From positions 124,001 through 188,000 of the forward strand of contig NZ_JADFFK010000013.1 in the NCBI RefSeq assembly GCF_015223355.1: a stretch of 64,000 bases of DNA, given 5' to 3'. Numbering within the stretch: position 1 is the stretch's first letter; every line of letters starts with the position of its first letter. The notes beneath the pieces are model-generated. The model worked only from the letters and a program-made list of their open reading frames with translations. It had not been told where the DNA came from and did not search any database. This document shows, in pieces, positions 26,156-34,766 of this stretch. Both the position numbers and the translations under genes were made by a program. Origin of the DNA: Salipiger mangrovisoli. GTDB taxonomy: Bacteria; Pseudomonadota; Alphaproteobacteria; Rhodobacterales; Rhodobacteraceae.

Positions 26156-26374
26156 ATGCCGAACGCCCTTCACTCCAGTCCTGCGGGGCGGGTGCACGTG
26201 CTGCACCTCGTGGCCCGCGACACCGGCCTGCCGCTGCAGGTCGGCGGCCGCGCGCTGACCGTGCTTGCCAGCAACCCCGAGCTGGCCGCCCGCGAGATGA
26301 TGCAGGGCCGCTGCCCCGCGCAATGGCGGGTCCGCGTGTCCCGGCCCGGACCCTCCCCGTCTGACACCCTCTGA
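26156..26374 (+). CDS. Small conserved-looking protein leading the sulfate operon
   Basis: A 72-residue protein with an ideal ribosome binding site (AGGAGG, six bases before ATG), fourteen bases ahead of the sulfate-binding protein gene. It has no signal peptide or membrane helix. The sequence GRVHVLHLVARDTGLPLQVGGRALTVLASNPELAAREMMQGR looks globular in this frame. No family recognised. Spacing and translation signal argue for a real gene, possibly a regulator or accessory factor of sulfur uptake. Confidence 0.68.
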   Translation: MPNALHSSPAGRVHVLHLVARDTGLPLQVGGRALTVLASNPELAAREMMQGRCPAQWRVRVSRPGPSPSDTL

Positions 26375-26388
26375 GAGAGAGCTTTCCC

Positions 26389-27411
26389 ATGACCTTTTCC
26401 TTCCTTCGCGGCTCTGCCCCCCTGCTCGCCGCGCTGCTGGCCAGCGGTGCCGTGCTGAGCCCGAGCCTTGCCGCCGCCGAGACCCGGCTGCTCAACGTCT
26501 CCTACGACCCCACGCGCGAATTCTACCGCGCCTACAACGACCTCTTTGCCGAGTGGTGGCAGGCGCAGGGCCACGAGCCCGTGACGCTCGAGCAGAGCCA
26601 CGGCGGCTCCGGCGCGCAGGCCCGCGCGGTGATCGACGGGCTGGACGCGCAGGTGGTGACGCTGGCGCTGGCCTCGGACATCGACGCCATCGCCGAGCGC
26701 TCGGACGTGCTGCCCAAGGACTGGCAGGCCAGCCTGCCACACAATTCCGCGCCCTATACCTCGACCATCGTGTTCCTGGTCCGCCAGGGCAATCCCAAGG
26801 GCATCGCCGACTGGGACGACCTGATCCGCGACGACGTGCAGGTGGTCACCCCCAATCCCAAGACCTCGGGCGGAGCGCGCTGGAACTTCCTCGCCGCCTG
26901 GGGCTGGGCGCTGAACCAGCCCGGCGGCAGCGAGGACAGCGCGCGCGCCTATGTGACCGAACTTTTCAAGCACGTGCCGGTGCTGGATACCGGCGCGCGC
27001 GGGGCGACCACGACCTTCACCCGGCGCGGCGTCGGCGACGTGCTGCTGGCCTGGGAGAACGAGGCCTTCCTCGCGCTCGACGAACTTGGCGCGGATGCCT
27101 TCGAGATCGTCGTGCCCTCGGTGTCGATCCTCGCCGAGCCGCCGGTGGCGCTGGTGCCGGGCAATATCGAGGACGAGGCGCAGCGCGAGGTGGCGCAGGC
27201 CTATCTCGAGTATCTCTACAGCCCCGAGGCACAGGCGCTGGCGCTCGCCAACTACTACCGCGCCTGGGACAGCTCGCTGGCCGCGGATGACGACATCGAG
27301 CGCTTCCCCGAGCTCGAGCTGGTGACCATCGCCGAGTTCGGCGGCTGGACCGAGGCGCAGCCGCGCTTCTTCGGCGACGGCGGCATCTTCGACCAGATCA
27401 TCGCGGAGTGA
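26389..27411 (+). CDS. sbp: Sulfate ABC transporter substrate-binding protein
   Basis: Periplasmic sulfate/thiosulfate binder of 340 residues with a cleavable signal ending near SLAAAETR. Family motifs: LNVSYDPTREFYRAYNDLF, then EQSHGGSGAQARAVIDGL and PNPKTSGGARWNFLAAWG, all known sulfate-contacting segments of Sbp/CysP proteins. It leads into permease and ATPase genes in the standard order. It cannot be told from sequence alone whether sulfate or thiosulfate is preferred. Confidence 0.92.
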   Translation: MTFSFLRGSAPLLAALLASGAVLSPSLAAAETRLLNVSYDPTREFYRAYNDLFAEWWQAQGHEPVTLEQSHGGSGAQARAVIDGLDAQVVTLALASDIDAIAERSDVLPKDWQASLPHNSAPYTSTIVFLVRQGNPKGIADWDDLIRDDVQVVTPNPKTSGGARWNFLAAWGWALNQPGGSEDSARAYVTELFKHVPVLDTGARGATTTFTRRGVGDVLLAWENEAFLALDELGADAFEIVVPSVSILAEPPVALVPGNIEDEAQREVAQAYLEYLYSPEAQALALANYYRAWDSSLAADDDIERFPELELVTIAEFGGWTEAQPRFFGDGGIFDQIIAE

Positions 27412-27416
27412 ACGGC

Positions 27417-28244
27417 ATGCTGCGCGTCGCCTCGCCCCTGCCCGGCTTCGGCCTTGGCATGGGGATCCTGCTCGCCGCCCTGACCGGGGTGGTGCTGCTG
27501 CCGCTCGCGGCGCTGCTCGGGCAGGGCATTCTCATGGGACCGGCGGAAATCGCCGGTCACCTCGCCCCGGCGCGGGTGCGCGCGGCGCTGCTGCTGTCGT
27601 TCCGCGCGGCGCTGGTCGCCTCGCTTTTCAACCTCGTCTTCGGCCTTGCGCTGGCCTGGGTGCTGACCCGCTACCGGTTTCCCGGCCGCCGCCTGATCGA
27701 CGCGGCGGTGGACCTGCCCTTCGCGCTGCCGACGGCGGTGGCGGGGATCGCGCTCACCACGCTCTACGCGCCTAGCGGTGTCTTCGGGCAGGCGCTGGCG
27801 CCCTTCGGGATCAGCATCGCCTACACCGAGGCGGGCATTTGGCTGGCGCTGGTCTTCGTCGGGCTGCCCTTCGTGGTGCGCACCGTCCAGCCGGTGATCG
27901 ACGAGATCGACCCGGAATGGGAGGAAGCCTCGGCCACGCTCGGCGCCTCGCGCCTGCGCACCCTGCGCCGCGTGGTGCTGCCGGTGCTGACACCCTCGCT
28001 GATGACCGGCTTCGCGCTGGCGCTGGCGCGCTCGGTGGGCGAGTTCGGCTCGGTCATCTTCATCGCCGGCAACCTGCCCGGCAAGACCGAGATCGCGCCG
28101 CTGCTGATCGTCATCCGGCTCGAGGAATACGACTACGACGCGGCCGCCGCCATCGGCCTCGCCATGCTCGGCATCTCTTTCGCGATGCTGCTTTTCATCA
28201 ATGCGACACAAGTCTGGACCCGCAGGAGGATCGGCCATGCCTGA
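27417..28244 (+). CDS. cysT: Sulfate ABC transporter permease CysT
   Basis: Inner-membrane permease of 275 residues with about six helices and the EAA-type loop VIDEIDPEWEEASATLGASRLRTLRRVVLP. PFALPTAVAGIALTTLYAP and SVGEFGSVIFIAGN are typical of CysT/CysU. The ATG at 27417 follows GGAG by eight bases; a GTG at 27408 overlapping the preceding stop is an alternative. It pairs with CysW. Confidence 0.93.
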   Translation: MLRVASPLPGFGLGMGILLAALTGVVLLPLAALLGQGILMGPAEIAGHLAPARVRAALLLSFRAALVASLFNLVFGLALAWVLTRYRFPGRRLIDAAVDLPFALPTAVAGIALTTLYAPSGVFGQALAPFGISIAYTEAGIWLALVFVGLPFVVRTVQPVIDEIDPEWEEASATLGASRLRTLRRVVLPVLTPSLMTGFALALARSVGEFGSVIFIAGNLPGKTEIAPLLIVIRLEEYDYDAAAAIGLAMLGISFAMLLFINATQVWTRRRIGHA

Positions 28245-28497
28245 CAAGGACACCGACACGACCGACATCACCCCCCGCGCCGGCAGCGGCTTCGCCGTCG
28301 CCGCACTCTTCGGAACGACCGGCCTCGGCGTCGCCGCGGTGCTCTGGGGCGCGGGCGCCGCGCTCTGGCTGGTCCTCGCGGCCTACCTTCTGGTGCCCGC
28401 CGCGATGCTCGCCGGGCTCTACTACGCCACCGGCCCCGCACCGCGCGCCGCCGTCCAGCCGGCCCGGCGGCTGCGCAAGGAGCGGCCCCATGCCTGA
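28237..28497 (+). CDS. Small two-helix membrane protein between cysT and cysW
   Basis: An 86-residue protein with AGGAGG seven bases before its ATG. It overlaps the end of cysT and the start of cysW, which shows it is a designed part of the operon. Two hydrophobic segments (about 17-38 and 40-60) are followed by a basic tail (ARRLRKERPHA). Function unknown; a transporter accessory or quality-control subunit is possible. It is not part of the standard sbp-cysT-cysW-cysA set. Confidence 0.72.
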   Translation: MPDKDTDTTDITPRAGSGFAVAALFGTTGLGVAAVLWGAGAALWLVLAAYLLVPAAMLAGLYYATGPAPRAAVQPARRLRKERPHA

Positions 28498-29347
28498 CCG
28501 CGCCCTGCCACATCCGGTCACCACCGAGCCACCGGGCGCGCGCGCCCTGCTCACCCTCGCCGTGCTGGCGCTGACGCTCGTGCTGCTGATCGCGCCGCTC
28601 GCCGTGGTCTTCGCCGAGGCGCTGCGCGAGGGCCTCGGTGCCGCCCTTGCCGCGCTGACCGAGCGCGACGCCTGGTCGGCGATCCGGCTCACCCTGCTGG
28701 TCGCCGCGGTCTCGGTGCCGCTCAACGCCGCGGTCGGCCTTGCCGCCGCCTGGGCCATCGCCAAGTTCGACTTCCGCGGCAAGGCGGTGCTGATTACGCT
28801 GATCGACCTGCCCTTCTCGGTCTCGCCGGTGGTCGCGGGCCTTGCGCTGGTGCTGCTCTACGGCACCCACGGCTGGCTCGGAGCCTGGCTGCAGGCGCAT
28901 GACCTCAAGATCGTCTTCGCCTTCCCGGGCCTCTTGCTGGCGACGCTCTTCATCACCTTCCCCTTCGTGGCACGCGAGCTCATCCCGGTTATGACCGAAC
29001 AGGGCCGCGCCGAGGAAGAGGCCGCGCTGACCCTCGGCGCCTCGGGCTGGCACATGTTCCGCACCGTGACCCTGCCCAACGTCCGCTGGGCGCTGCTCTA
29101 CGGCGTGCTGCTCTGCAACGCCCGCGCCATGGGAGAATTCGGTGCGGTGGCGGTGATCTCGGGCAAGATCCGCGGTCAGACCACCACCATGCCGATCATG
29201 ATCGAGATGCTCTACAACGAGTATCTCTCGGTCGCCGCCTTCTCGATGGCGGCGCTGCTGGCGGCGCTCGCTCTGCTGACCCTTGCCCTGAAATCCCTGC
29301 TGGAATGGCGCCACGCGGACCTTCTGTCCGCCATGCGCCGTCATTGA
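28490..29347 (+). CDS. cysW: Sulfate ABC transporter permease CysW
   Basis: Second sulfate permease subunit, 285 residues, about six helices. It has the coupling loop EQGRAEEEAALTLGASGWHMFRTVTLP and the CysW-typical ARAMGEFGAVAVISGKIRGQT and LYNEYLSVAAFSMAAL. The start at 28490 has AAGGAG six bases upstream and overlaps the small membrane protein gene. Confidence 0.94.
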   Translation: MPDRALPHPVTTEPPGARALLTLAVLALTLVLLIAPLAVVFAEALREGLGAALAALTERDAWSAIRLTLLVAAVSVPLNAAVGLAAAWAIAKFDFRGKAVLITLIDLPFSVSPVVAGLALVLLYGTHGWLGAWLQAHDLKIVFAFPGLLLATLFITFPFVARELIPVMTEQGRAEEEAALTLGASGWHMFRTVTLPNVRWALLYGVLLCNARAMGEFGAVAVISGKIRGQTTTMPIMIEMLYNEYLSVAAFSMAALLAALALLTLALKSLLEWRHADLLSAMRRH

Positions 29348-29359
29348 CCGGAGACCCCC

Positions 29360-30100
29360 ATGCACATCGACATCGACGAGATCTCCAAGAGCTTCGGCAC
29401 CACCACCGCGCTGCACCCGGTGTCGCTCTCGATCCCCTCGGGCGCGATGGTCTCGCTGCTGGGCCCCTCGGGCTCCGGCAAGACCACTCTGCTGCGCATC
29501 CTCGCCGGGCTCGAACAGCCAAGCGCCGGGCGGGTGCTTCTCGACGGCAGGGATGCCACCGGCACCCCGGTGCAGCAGCGCCGCACCGGCTTCGTGTTCC
29601 AGAGTTACGCGCTGTTCCGGCACATGACGGTGTTCGAGAATATCGCCTACGGGCTGCGCGCCCGGCCGCGCCGCACCCGCCCCGGCAGCGCCGAGATCAC
29701 CCGCCGCGTCGAGCGCCTGCTCGAACTTATCCAGTTGCCGCAGATCGCCGCGCGCTACCCCAGCCAGCTGTCGGGCGGTCAGCGCCAGCGGGTCGCGCTG
29801 GCGCGGGCGCTCGCCACCGAGCCGCGCATGCTGCTTCTCGACGAGCCCTTCGGTGCGCTCGATGCACGGGTGCGCCGCGAGCTGCGGGCGGGTCTGCGCG
29901 AAATCCACGATGCGACCGGCCTCACCACGGTTTTCGTCACCCACGATCAGGACGAGGCGCTGACCCTGGCCGACCGGGTCGCGGTGATGTCGATGGGGCG
30001 GATCGAGCAGGTAGGGACCCCCGCCGAGATCCGCGGCCGCCCCGCCACCGATTTTGTCCGCAGCTTCATCGCGGCGGGAGCCGAGAGGCTGCCGGCCTGA
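29360..30100 (+). CDS. cysA: Sulfate ABC transporter ATP-binding protein, short form
   Basis: ATPase of the sulfate importer, 246 residues. Walker [10 protein letters not shown] at 35-43, Q-loop [12 protein letters not shown], signature LSGGQRQR, Walker [16 protein letters not shown] and the switch His in [11 protein letters not shown] are all intact. It is about 100 residues shorter than most CysA proteins and stops right after the nucleotide-binding domain, so the C-terminal regulatory/TOBE part is missing. The stop is followed at once by a terminator hairpin, so this looks like a natural short form rather than a frameshift. Confidence 0.9.
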   Translation: MHIDIDEISKSFGTTTALHPVSLSIPSGAMVSLLGPSGSGKTTLLRILAGLEQPSAGRVLLDGRDATGTPVQQRRTGFVFQSYALFRHMTVFENIAYGLRARPRRTRPGSAEITRRVERLLELIQLPQIAARYPSQLSGGQRQRVALARALATEPRMLLLDEPFGALDARVRRELRAGLREIHDATGLTTVFVTHDQDEALTLADRVAVMSMGRIEQVGTPAEIRGRPATDFVRSFIAAGAERLPA

Positions 30101-30118
30101 CAGCGCCGCCGGACAAGG

Positions 30119-30142
30119 GGGGCGCGGCAGCAACCGCGCCCC
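30119..30142. terminator. Bidirectional terminator hairpin
   Basis: Nine-base perfect arms GGGGCGCGG and CCGCGCCCC with a six-base loop, between the ends of cysA (plus) and the sugar-binding protein gene (minus). Confidence 0.7.
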
Positions 30143-30153
30143 ACCGGCCAGCC

Positions 30154-31089
30154 TCAGTAGGGGCTGTCCTCGAAGTAGTAATCGGCGGCGTTCTCCGGCG
30201 TGATCAGCTCCGAGGCGATGATGAACTCGCCGCTCATCGGGGCCGCGCCGGTCACGCCGACCGCGGTCATCTCGATCGCGGTCGAGATCATCGAGGGCGG
30301 ATAGGTCACGTTCACCGGCACCGTGGCGTCGCCATTGCGGATGCGGTCGACCATCTCCTTCATTCCGGCGCCGCCGACGACGATCATCTCGCCGGTGCGG
30401 CCCGCCTGCTCGATGGCGGCAAGCGCGCCCACGGCCATGTCGTCATCGGCGGCCCAGACCGCGTCGATCTGCGGGAAGCGCGACAGCCAGTCCTGCATCA
30501 GCGTGAAGGCGGTGTCGCGGTTCCAGTTGCCGTGATCCATCGCCAGCACCTCGATGCCCGAGCCGTCGATGGCCTCTTCGAAGCCCGCGACGCGCTCGTT
30601 GTCGACGGTCGAGGGGATGCCGCGCATCACCACCACCTTGGCGCCGTCGTCGAGCGTGTCAGCGAAATACTGGCCCGCGGTGCGTCCGAAGCTGTCGTTG
30701 TCACCCGCCACGTAGAGCGTCTCGATGCCCTCGACCGACAGCCCGCGGTCGACCACGGTGACCCAGGTGCCGCTCTCGGCGATGCGCTGGATCGGGCCGG
30801 TCAGCGGCTCGGATTCGAAGGGCAGCACCACCAGCGCGTCGATGCCGCGGGTCGCCACCATGTCCTCGAGGTCCGAGACCTGCGTGGCGCTGTCAGGCGT
30901 CGTCGCCAGCACGAAGTCGAGGTCGGGATAGACCTCCTCGAGATGGGCGATGGTGCGCTCGGCGTGGAAGTTGAGCGCCCCGGCCCAGCCGTGCGTCGCC
31001 GCCGGGATCGAGACGCCGATGGTCTCGGCCGACAGCGGTCCGGCAAGCGCGCCGACAAGCGCGGTGGTTGCGATAAGGATCTTCGTCAT
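30154..31089 (-). CDS. Sugar ABC transporter substrate-binding protein (RbsB type)
   Basis: Periplasmic binding protein of 311 residues in the pentose/inositol (cluster B) group, with a signal peptide (ILIATTALVGALAGPLSAET). IGVSIPAATHGWAGALNFHAERT is the usual ligand-pocket N-terminus and DAVWAADDDMAVGALAAIEQAG the later hinge segment. It is the last gene of the operon 30154-35825. The ATG at 31089 is nine bases from GGGAGG; an ATG two codons earlier is an alternative. The sugar or polyol is unknown. Confidence 0.9.
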   Translation of the reverse strand: MTKILIATTALVGALAGPLSAETIGVSIPAATHGWAGALNFHAERTIAHLEEVYPDLDFVLATTPDSATQVSDLEDMVATRGIDALVVLPFESEPLTGPIQRIAESGTWVTVVDRGLSVEGIETLYVAGDNDSFGRTAGQYFADTLDDGAKVVVMRGIPSTVDNERVAGFEEAIDGSGIEVLAMDHGNWNRDTAFTLMQDWLSRFPQIDAVWAADDDMAVGALAAIEQAGRTGEMIVVGGAGMKEMVDRIRNGDATVPVNVTYPPSMISTAIEMTAVGVTGAAPMSGEFIIASELITPENAADYYFEDSPY

Positions 31090-31141
31090 CTGCATGTTCC
31101 TCCCAAAGAAAGACGACGTGGATGTCAGGCTCAGGCGTGGC

Positions 31142-32146
31142 TCAGCGCTCGGTGCCTCCCTTGCGCTGCAAGACCACGGCAAGGATGATCACGGCCCCCT
31201 GGATGGCGCCGTTGAGATAAGGGCTCACGAAATCGGTGAGGTTGAGCAGGTTGCCGATCAGGCTGAGGATCAGCACGCCGACGACGGTGCCCCAGACCCG
31301 GCCGAAGCCGCCCTTGAGCAGCGTGCCGCCGATGATCACCGCGGCGATCGCCTCGAGTTCCCACAGAAGGCCGGTCGAGGCCGAGGCCGAGCCGAGCCGC
31401 GGCACGTACATGACCACCGCGAAACCGACCAGCAGCCCGAGCAGCACATAGGTTGCCAGTTTCACCCGCGCGACCGGGATCGACGAATAGCGCGCGACCT
31501 TCTCGTTGGAGCCGATGGCCGCGCAGTGGCGGCCAAAGGCGGTGTGCCGCATGACGACCTCGCCCAGCACCGCGACCACCACGAAGGCGATGATCGGCCA
31601 GCTGATCCCGGCGATGCCGCCGTAGTAGACCGGCCGGTAGAGCTCGCGCATCTCGAAGCCGAGCGACAGCGTGCCGCCATCGGCGAGCCAGGTGATCAGC
31701 GAGCGGTAGATGCCCATGGTCCCGAGCGTGACGATGAAGGCCTCGATCCCCACCCGCGTGATCAGGATGCCGTTGATCAGTCCCGCCACCAGCCCGGCGA
31801 CCAGCGCCAGCGCGATGCCGAGCAGGATCACCGGCAAGGAGACCCCGAGGCTTGTCGTCAGCTGGTTCATCACCAGGATCATCAGCCCCGCGACGAAGGC
31901 GGCCATCGAGCCCACCGACAGGTCGAGCCCGCCTGCGGTGATCACGAAGGTCATGCCCACGGCGATGATGCCGATGAAGGCCGAGCGCGCCAGCACGTTG
32001 GTGATATTGGCGTAGCTCAGGAAGTTGGAATTCAGCGCCATGCCGATCAGCACCAGCGCGATCAGCGCGACGATCGGCCCGATCACCTGCAGGTTCAGCC
32101 CGCCCCGTGTTCGTCCCGTGTTGTTCTGCGTCGTGGCCATGGTCAT
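31142..32146 (-). CDS. Sugar ABC transporter permease (RbsC type)
   Basis: Inner-membrane permease of 334 residues with eight to ten helices. TFVITAGGLDLSVGSMAAFVAG is the hallmark of RbsC/XylH/YjfF permeases, and IGGTLLKGGFGRVWGTVVG is the second conserved stretch. It is coupled to the ATPase gene (ATGA overlap). It works with the adjacent ATPase and binding protein. Confidence 0.93.
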   Translation of the reverse strand: MTMATTQNNTGRTRGGLNLQVIGPIVALIALVLIGMALNSNFLSYANITNVLARSAFIGIIAVGMTFVITAGGLDLSVGSMAAFVAGLMILVMNQLTTSLGVSLPVILLGIALALVAGLVAGLINGILITRVGIEAFIVTLGTMGIYRSLITWLADGGTLSLGFEMRELYRPVYYGGIAGISWPIIAFVVVAVLGEVVMRHTAFGRHCAAIGSNEKVARYSSIPVARVKLATYVLLGLLVGFAVVMYVPRLGSASASTGLLWELEAIAAVIIGGTLLKGGFGRVWGTVVGVLILSLIGNLLNLTDFVSPYLNGAIQGAVIILAVVLQRKGGTER

Positions 32147-33648
32147 GCAGCCGCCTCTCCGTTGCTCTCCCCCAGGCCCATCGCCAGACGGACGATGGCC
32201 CCCTCGTTCACCGCATCGCCGTCAAGCGCGCCGACGATGCGCCCGGCGTGCATCACCAGCACCCGCGAGGCGAGGCCGATCAGCTCGGGCATCTCCGAAG
32301 AGATCACGATGATCGCGTGCCCCGCCGCGGCCAGCTCGGCGATCAGGGTGTAAATCTGCTGCTTGGTGCCGATGTCGATGCCGCGCGTCGGCTCGTCGAT
32401 CAGGATCACCTGCGGCTCGCTCAGCAGCGTCTTGGCCAGCAGCAGCTTCTGCTGGTTGCCGCCCGAGAGGTTGCCCACCGGCATTTCACGATCCGGCGCG
32501 CGGATGGCGAAATCGGCGATCGCCTTGTCGAGCGCCGCCTCCTCGGCCCTGCGGTCGATCAGCACCCGGCCGAAGCGGTGCAGCAGCGGCAGCGTCAGGT
32601 TCTCGCGCAGGCTCTTGTCGAGCAGCAGCCCGGCGCCCTTGCGGTCCTCTGTCAGATAGACCAGTCCGCGCTCCATCGCGGTCTTCACCTGCCCGGCGGG
32701 CAGCGTCCGACCCATCAGCCGCACCTCGCCGCTGCGCGGCCGCAGCCCGGCAATCGCCTCGGCCAGTTCGGTGCGGCCCGCGCCGACCAGCCCGCCGATG
32801 CCCAGCACCTCGCCGCGGCGCAGGGTCAGGCTGGCCTCCGCGATTAGCCCGGGCACCGAGAGCCCCTCGACTTCGAGCATCACCTCATCCGCGGGCACCG
32901 CCTTGGCCGGGTAGAGATCGGACAGCTCGCGGCCAACCATCGCGGCAGCCATCTCGTCCTCGGTGATCTCCGCGACCTTCGCCGAGCGCACCATCACCCC
33001 GTCGCGCAGCACGCTGACCCGGTCGCAGATGCGCTTCACCTCGGAAAGCTTGTGCGAGGTATAAAGGATCGCCACGCCTTGTTCGCGCAGCCGCTCGATC
33101 TGCCGGAACAGGATCTCGCAATCGCGCTCGGTCAGCACGGCGGTGGGCTCGTCCATGATCAGCACCCGCAGGTCGCGCGACAGCGCCTTGGCGATCTCGA
33201 CCATCTGCTTGGCGGGCACCGAAAGCCCCGCCACCCGCGCCGAGGGGTCGATGTGGCATTCGAGCTGATCGAGCAGCGCCGCCGCCCGGCCCCGCATCGC
33301 CGCGTGGTCGAGCCGCCAGCCACGCTTGAGCTCACGCCCCAGAAAGACGTTCTGATCAACGCCCAGATGCTCGGCAAGGTTGAATTCCTGGTGGATCATC
33401 ACGATCCCCCGCGCCTCGGCCTCTTCGGAACTGGCAAAGGATACCGGCTGCCCCTGCCAGCGGATCTCGCCGCCCGAGGCGTCGATGTATCCGCCGAGGA
33501 TCTTCATCGTGGTGGACTTGCCCGCACCGTTCTCGCCGATCAGCGCGTGGATCTCGCCGGGGCGCAGCTCGAAGTCGACGCCATGCAGCACCTCGATCGG
33601 CCCGAACGACTTGCTCACGCCATTCAGCGACAGGATCGGATCAGCCAT
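32143..33648 (-). CDS. Sugar ABC transporter ATP-binding protein (RbsA type, double)
   Basis: Two fused nucleotide-binding domains in 501 residues. The N-terminal one has Walker A GENGAGKST at 38-46 and VLIMDEPTAVL; the C-terminal one has the usual degenerate P-loop GGLVGAGRTELAEAI and an intact NLSGGNQQKLLLAKTLL plus VILIDEPTRGIDIG. The ATG at 33648 has GAGG upstream and overlaps the oxidoreductase stop by eight bases. Part of the LacI-controlled operon. Confidence 0.94.
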   Translation of the reverse strand: MADPILSLNGVSKSFGPIEVLHGVDFELRPGEIHALIGENGAGKSTTMKILGGYIDASGGEIRWQGQPVSFASSEEAEARGIVMIHQEFNLAEHLGVDQNVFLGRELKRGWRLDHAAMRGRAAALLDQLECHIDPSARVAGLSVPAKQMVEIAKALSRDLRVLIMDEPTAVLTERDCEILFRQIERLREQGVAILYTSHKLSEVKRICDRVSVLRDGVMVRSAKVAEITEDEMAAAMVGRELSDLYPAKAVPADEVMLEVEGLSVPGLIAEASLTLRRGEVLGIGGLVGAGRTELAEAIAGLRPRSGEVRLMGRTLPAGQVKTAMERGLVYLTEDRKGAGLLLDKSLRENLTLPLLHRFGRVLIDRRAEEAALDKAIADFAIRAPDREMPVGNLSGGNQQKLLLAKTLLSEPQVILIDEPTRGIDIGTKQQIYTLIAELAAAGHAIIVISSEMPELIGLASRVLVMHAGRIVGALDGDAVNEGAIVRLAMGLGESNGEAAA

Positions 33649-34765
33649 GATGCACCTCGACCCAGGCGCTGTCGGCCCTTGCCGAGCGCAGGCAGGCATC
33701 GATGAACTCGAGCCCTTCGACCCCGTCGCGGATGCCCGGCAGCAGGGTCTGCAGCGGCGTTCCGGCCTGATAGGCGCGGATCACCTCCGCGGCCTCGGCG
33801 TAGAGGTTGGCAAACCCCTCGAGGTACCCCTCGGGATGGCCCGGCGGCACGCGGCTTCCGGCCATGGTCTGCGCCCCGCGGCGCAGCTTCTGCGCGGGCT
33901 GGCCGAAAGGCGTGAACCACAGCGTTTCCGGCGTCTCATGCGCCCATTCCAGCCCGCCCCTGTCGCCATAGACGCGCAGCTTCAGACCGTTCTCGGTGCC
34001 CGGCGCAACCTGGCTGCACCAAAGCGCGCCCTTCGCCCCCGAGGCGTAGCGCAGCATCACCTGCGCGTTGTCATCCACCCTCCGGCCGGGCACGAAGCTG
34101 GTCAGATCCGCCGCCAGCCGCTCCGGAAGCATGCCGCTGACGAAACGCGCCAGCTGGTAGGCGTGGGTGCCGATGTCGCCGATCGAGCCCCCGGCCCCGG
34201 CCCGCGCGGGATCGACCCGCCAGGCCGCCTGCTTGCTGCCACTGTCCTCGGTCAGCCAGTCCTGCGCATATTCCACCTGCACCAGGCGGATCGAGCCCAG
34301 ATCGCCGCGCGCCACCATCTCGCGCGCCAGCCGCAGCTGCGGGTAGGCCGAGTAATTGTGGGTCAGCACGAAAGGCACCCCCGCCGCCTCGGCGATCGTA
34401 GCCAGCGCGCGCGCGTCCTCCAGCGTCGAGGTCATCGGCTTGTCGCAGATCACCGGAATGCCGGCCTCGAGAAAGGCCCTGGCCGCCGGGAAATGCAGGT
34501 GGTTGGGCGTGCAGATCGCCACCGCCTCGATGCCGTCCGGGCGCGCCGCCTCGGCGCGGGCCATCCCGGCGAAATCGTCATAGCTCCGCTCGGGCGGAAT
34601 GCCGCAGGCGGCGGCGCTCTCGGCGTTGCGCTCCGGCGTCGAGGACAGGGCCCCCGCCACCAGCGCGAAACGGTTGTCGAGCCGCGCGGCGATGCGGTGC
34701 ACCTCGCCGATCATCGCGCCCTTGCCGCCGCCGACCATGCCGAGCCTGATGGGAGTATGCGTCAT
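33641..34765 (-). CDS. Gfo/Idh/MocA-family oxidoreductase
   Basis: NAD(P)-dependent dehydrogenase of 374 residues acting on sugars or polyols. The N-terminal Rossmann motif reads [19 protein letters not shown]; the family's catalytic segment [19 protein letters not shown] has the expected Lys. [18 protein letters not shown] is the C-terminal domain motif with conserved Asp and His. It stands two bases after the isomerase gene and overlaps the ATPase gene, so uptake and oxidation of the same sugar are coordinated. Confidence 0.9.
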   Translation of the reverse strand: MTHTPIRLGMVGGGKGAMIGEVHRIAARLDNRFALVAGALSSTPERNAESAAACGIPPERSYDDFAGMARAEAARPDGIEAVAICTPNHLHFPAARAFLEAGIPVICDKPMTSTLEDARALATIAEAAGVPFVLTHNYSAYPQLRLAREMVARGDLGSIRLVQVEYAQDWLTEDSGSKQAAWRVDPARAGAGGSIGDIGTHAYQLARFVSGMLPERLAADLTSFVPGRRVDDNAQVMLRYASGAKGALWCSQVAPGTENGLKLRVYGDRGGLEWAHETPETLWFTPFGQPAQKLRRGAQTMAGSRVPPGHPEGYLEGFANLYAEAAEVIRAYQAGTPLQTLLPGIRDGVEGLEFIDACLRSARADSAWVEVHHG

Positions 34766-34766
34766 C

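Noticed and set aside
29360-30100. Frameshift as the cause of the short cysA
   Set aside because: The gene ends cleanly after the ATPase domain and a terminator hairpin follows within 20 bases; no continuation of a CysA C-terminus in other frames.
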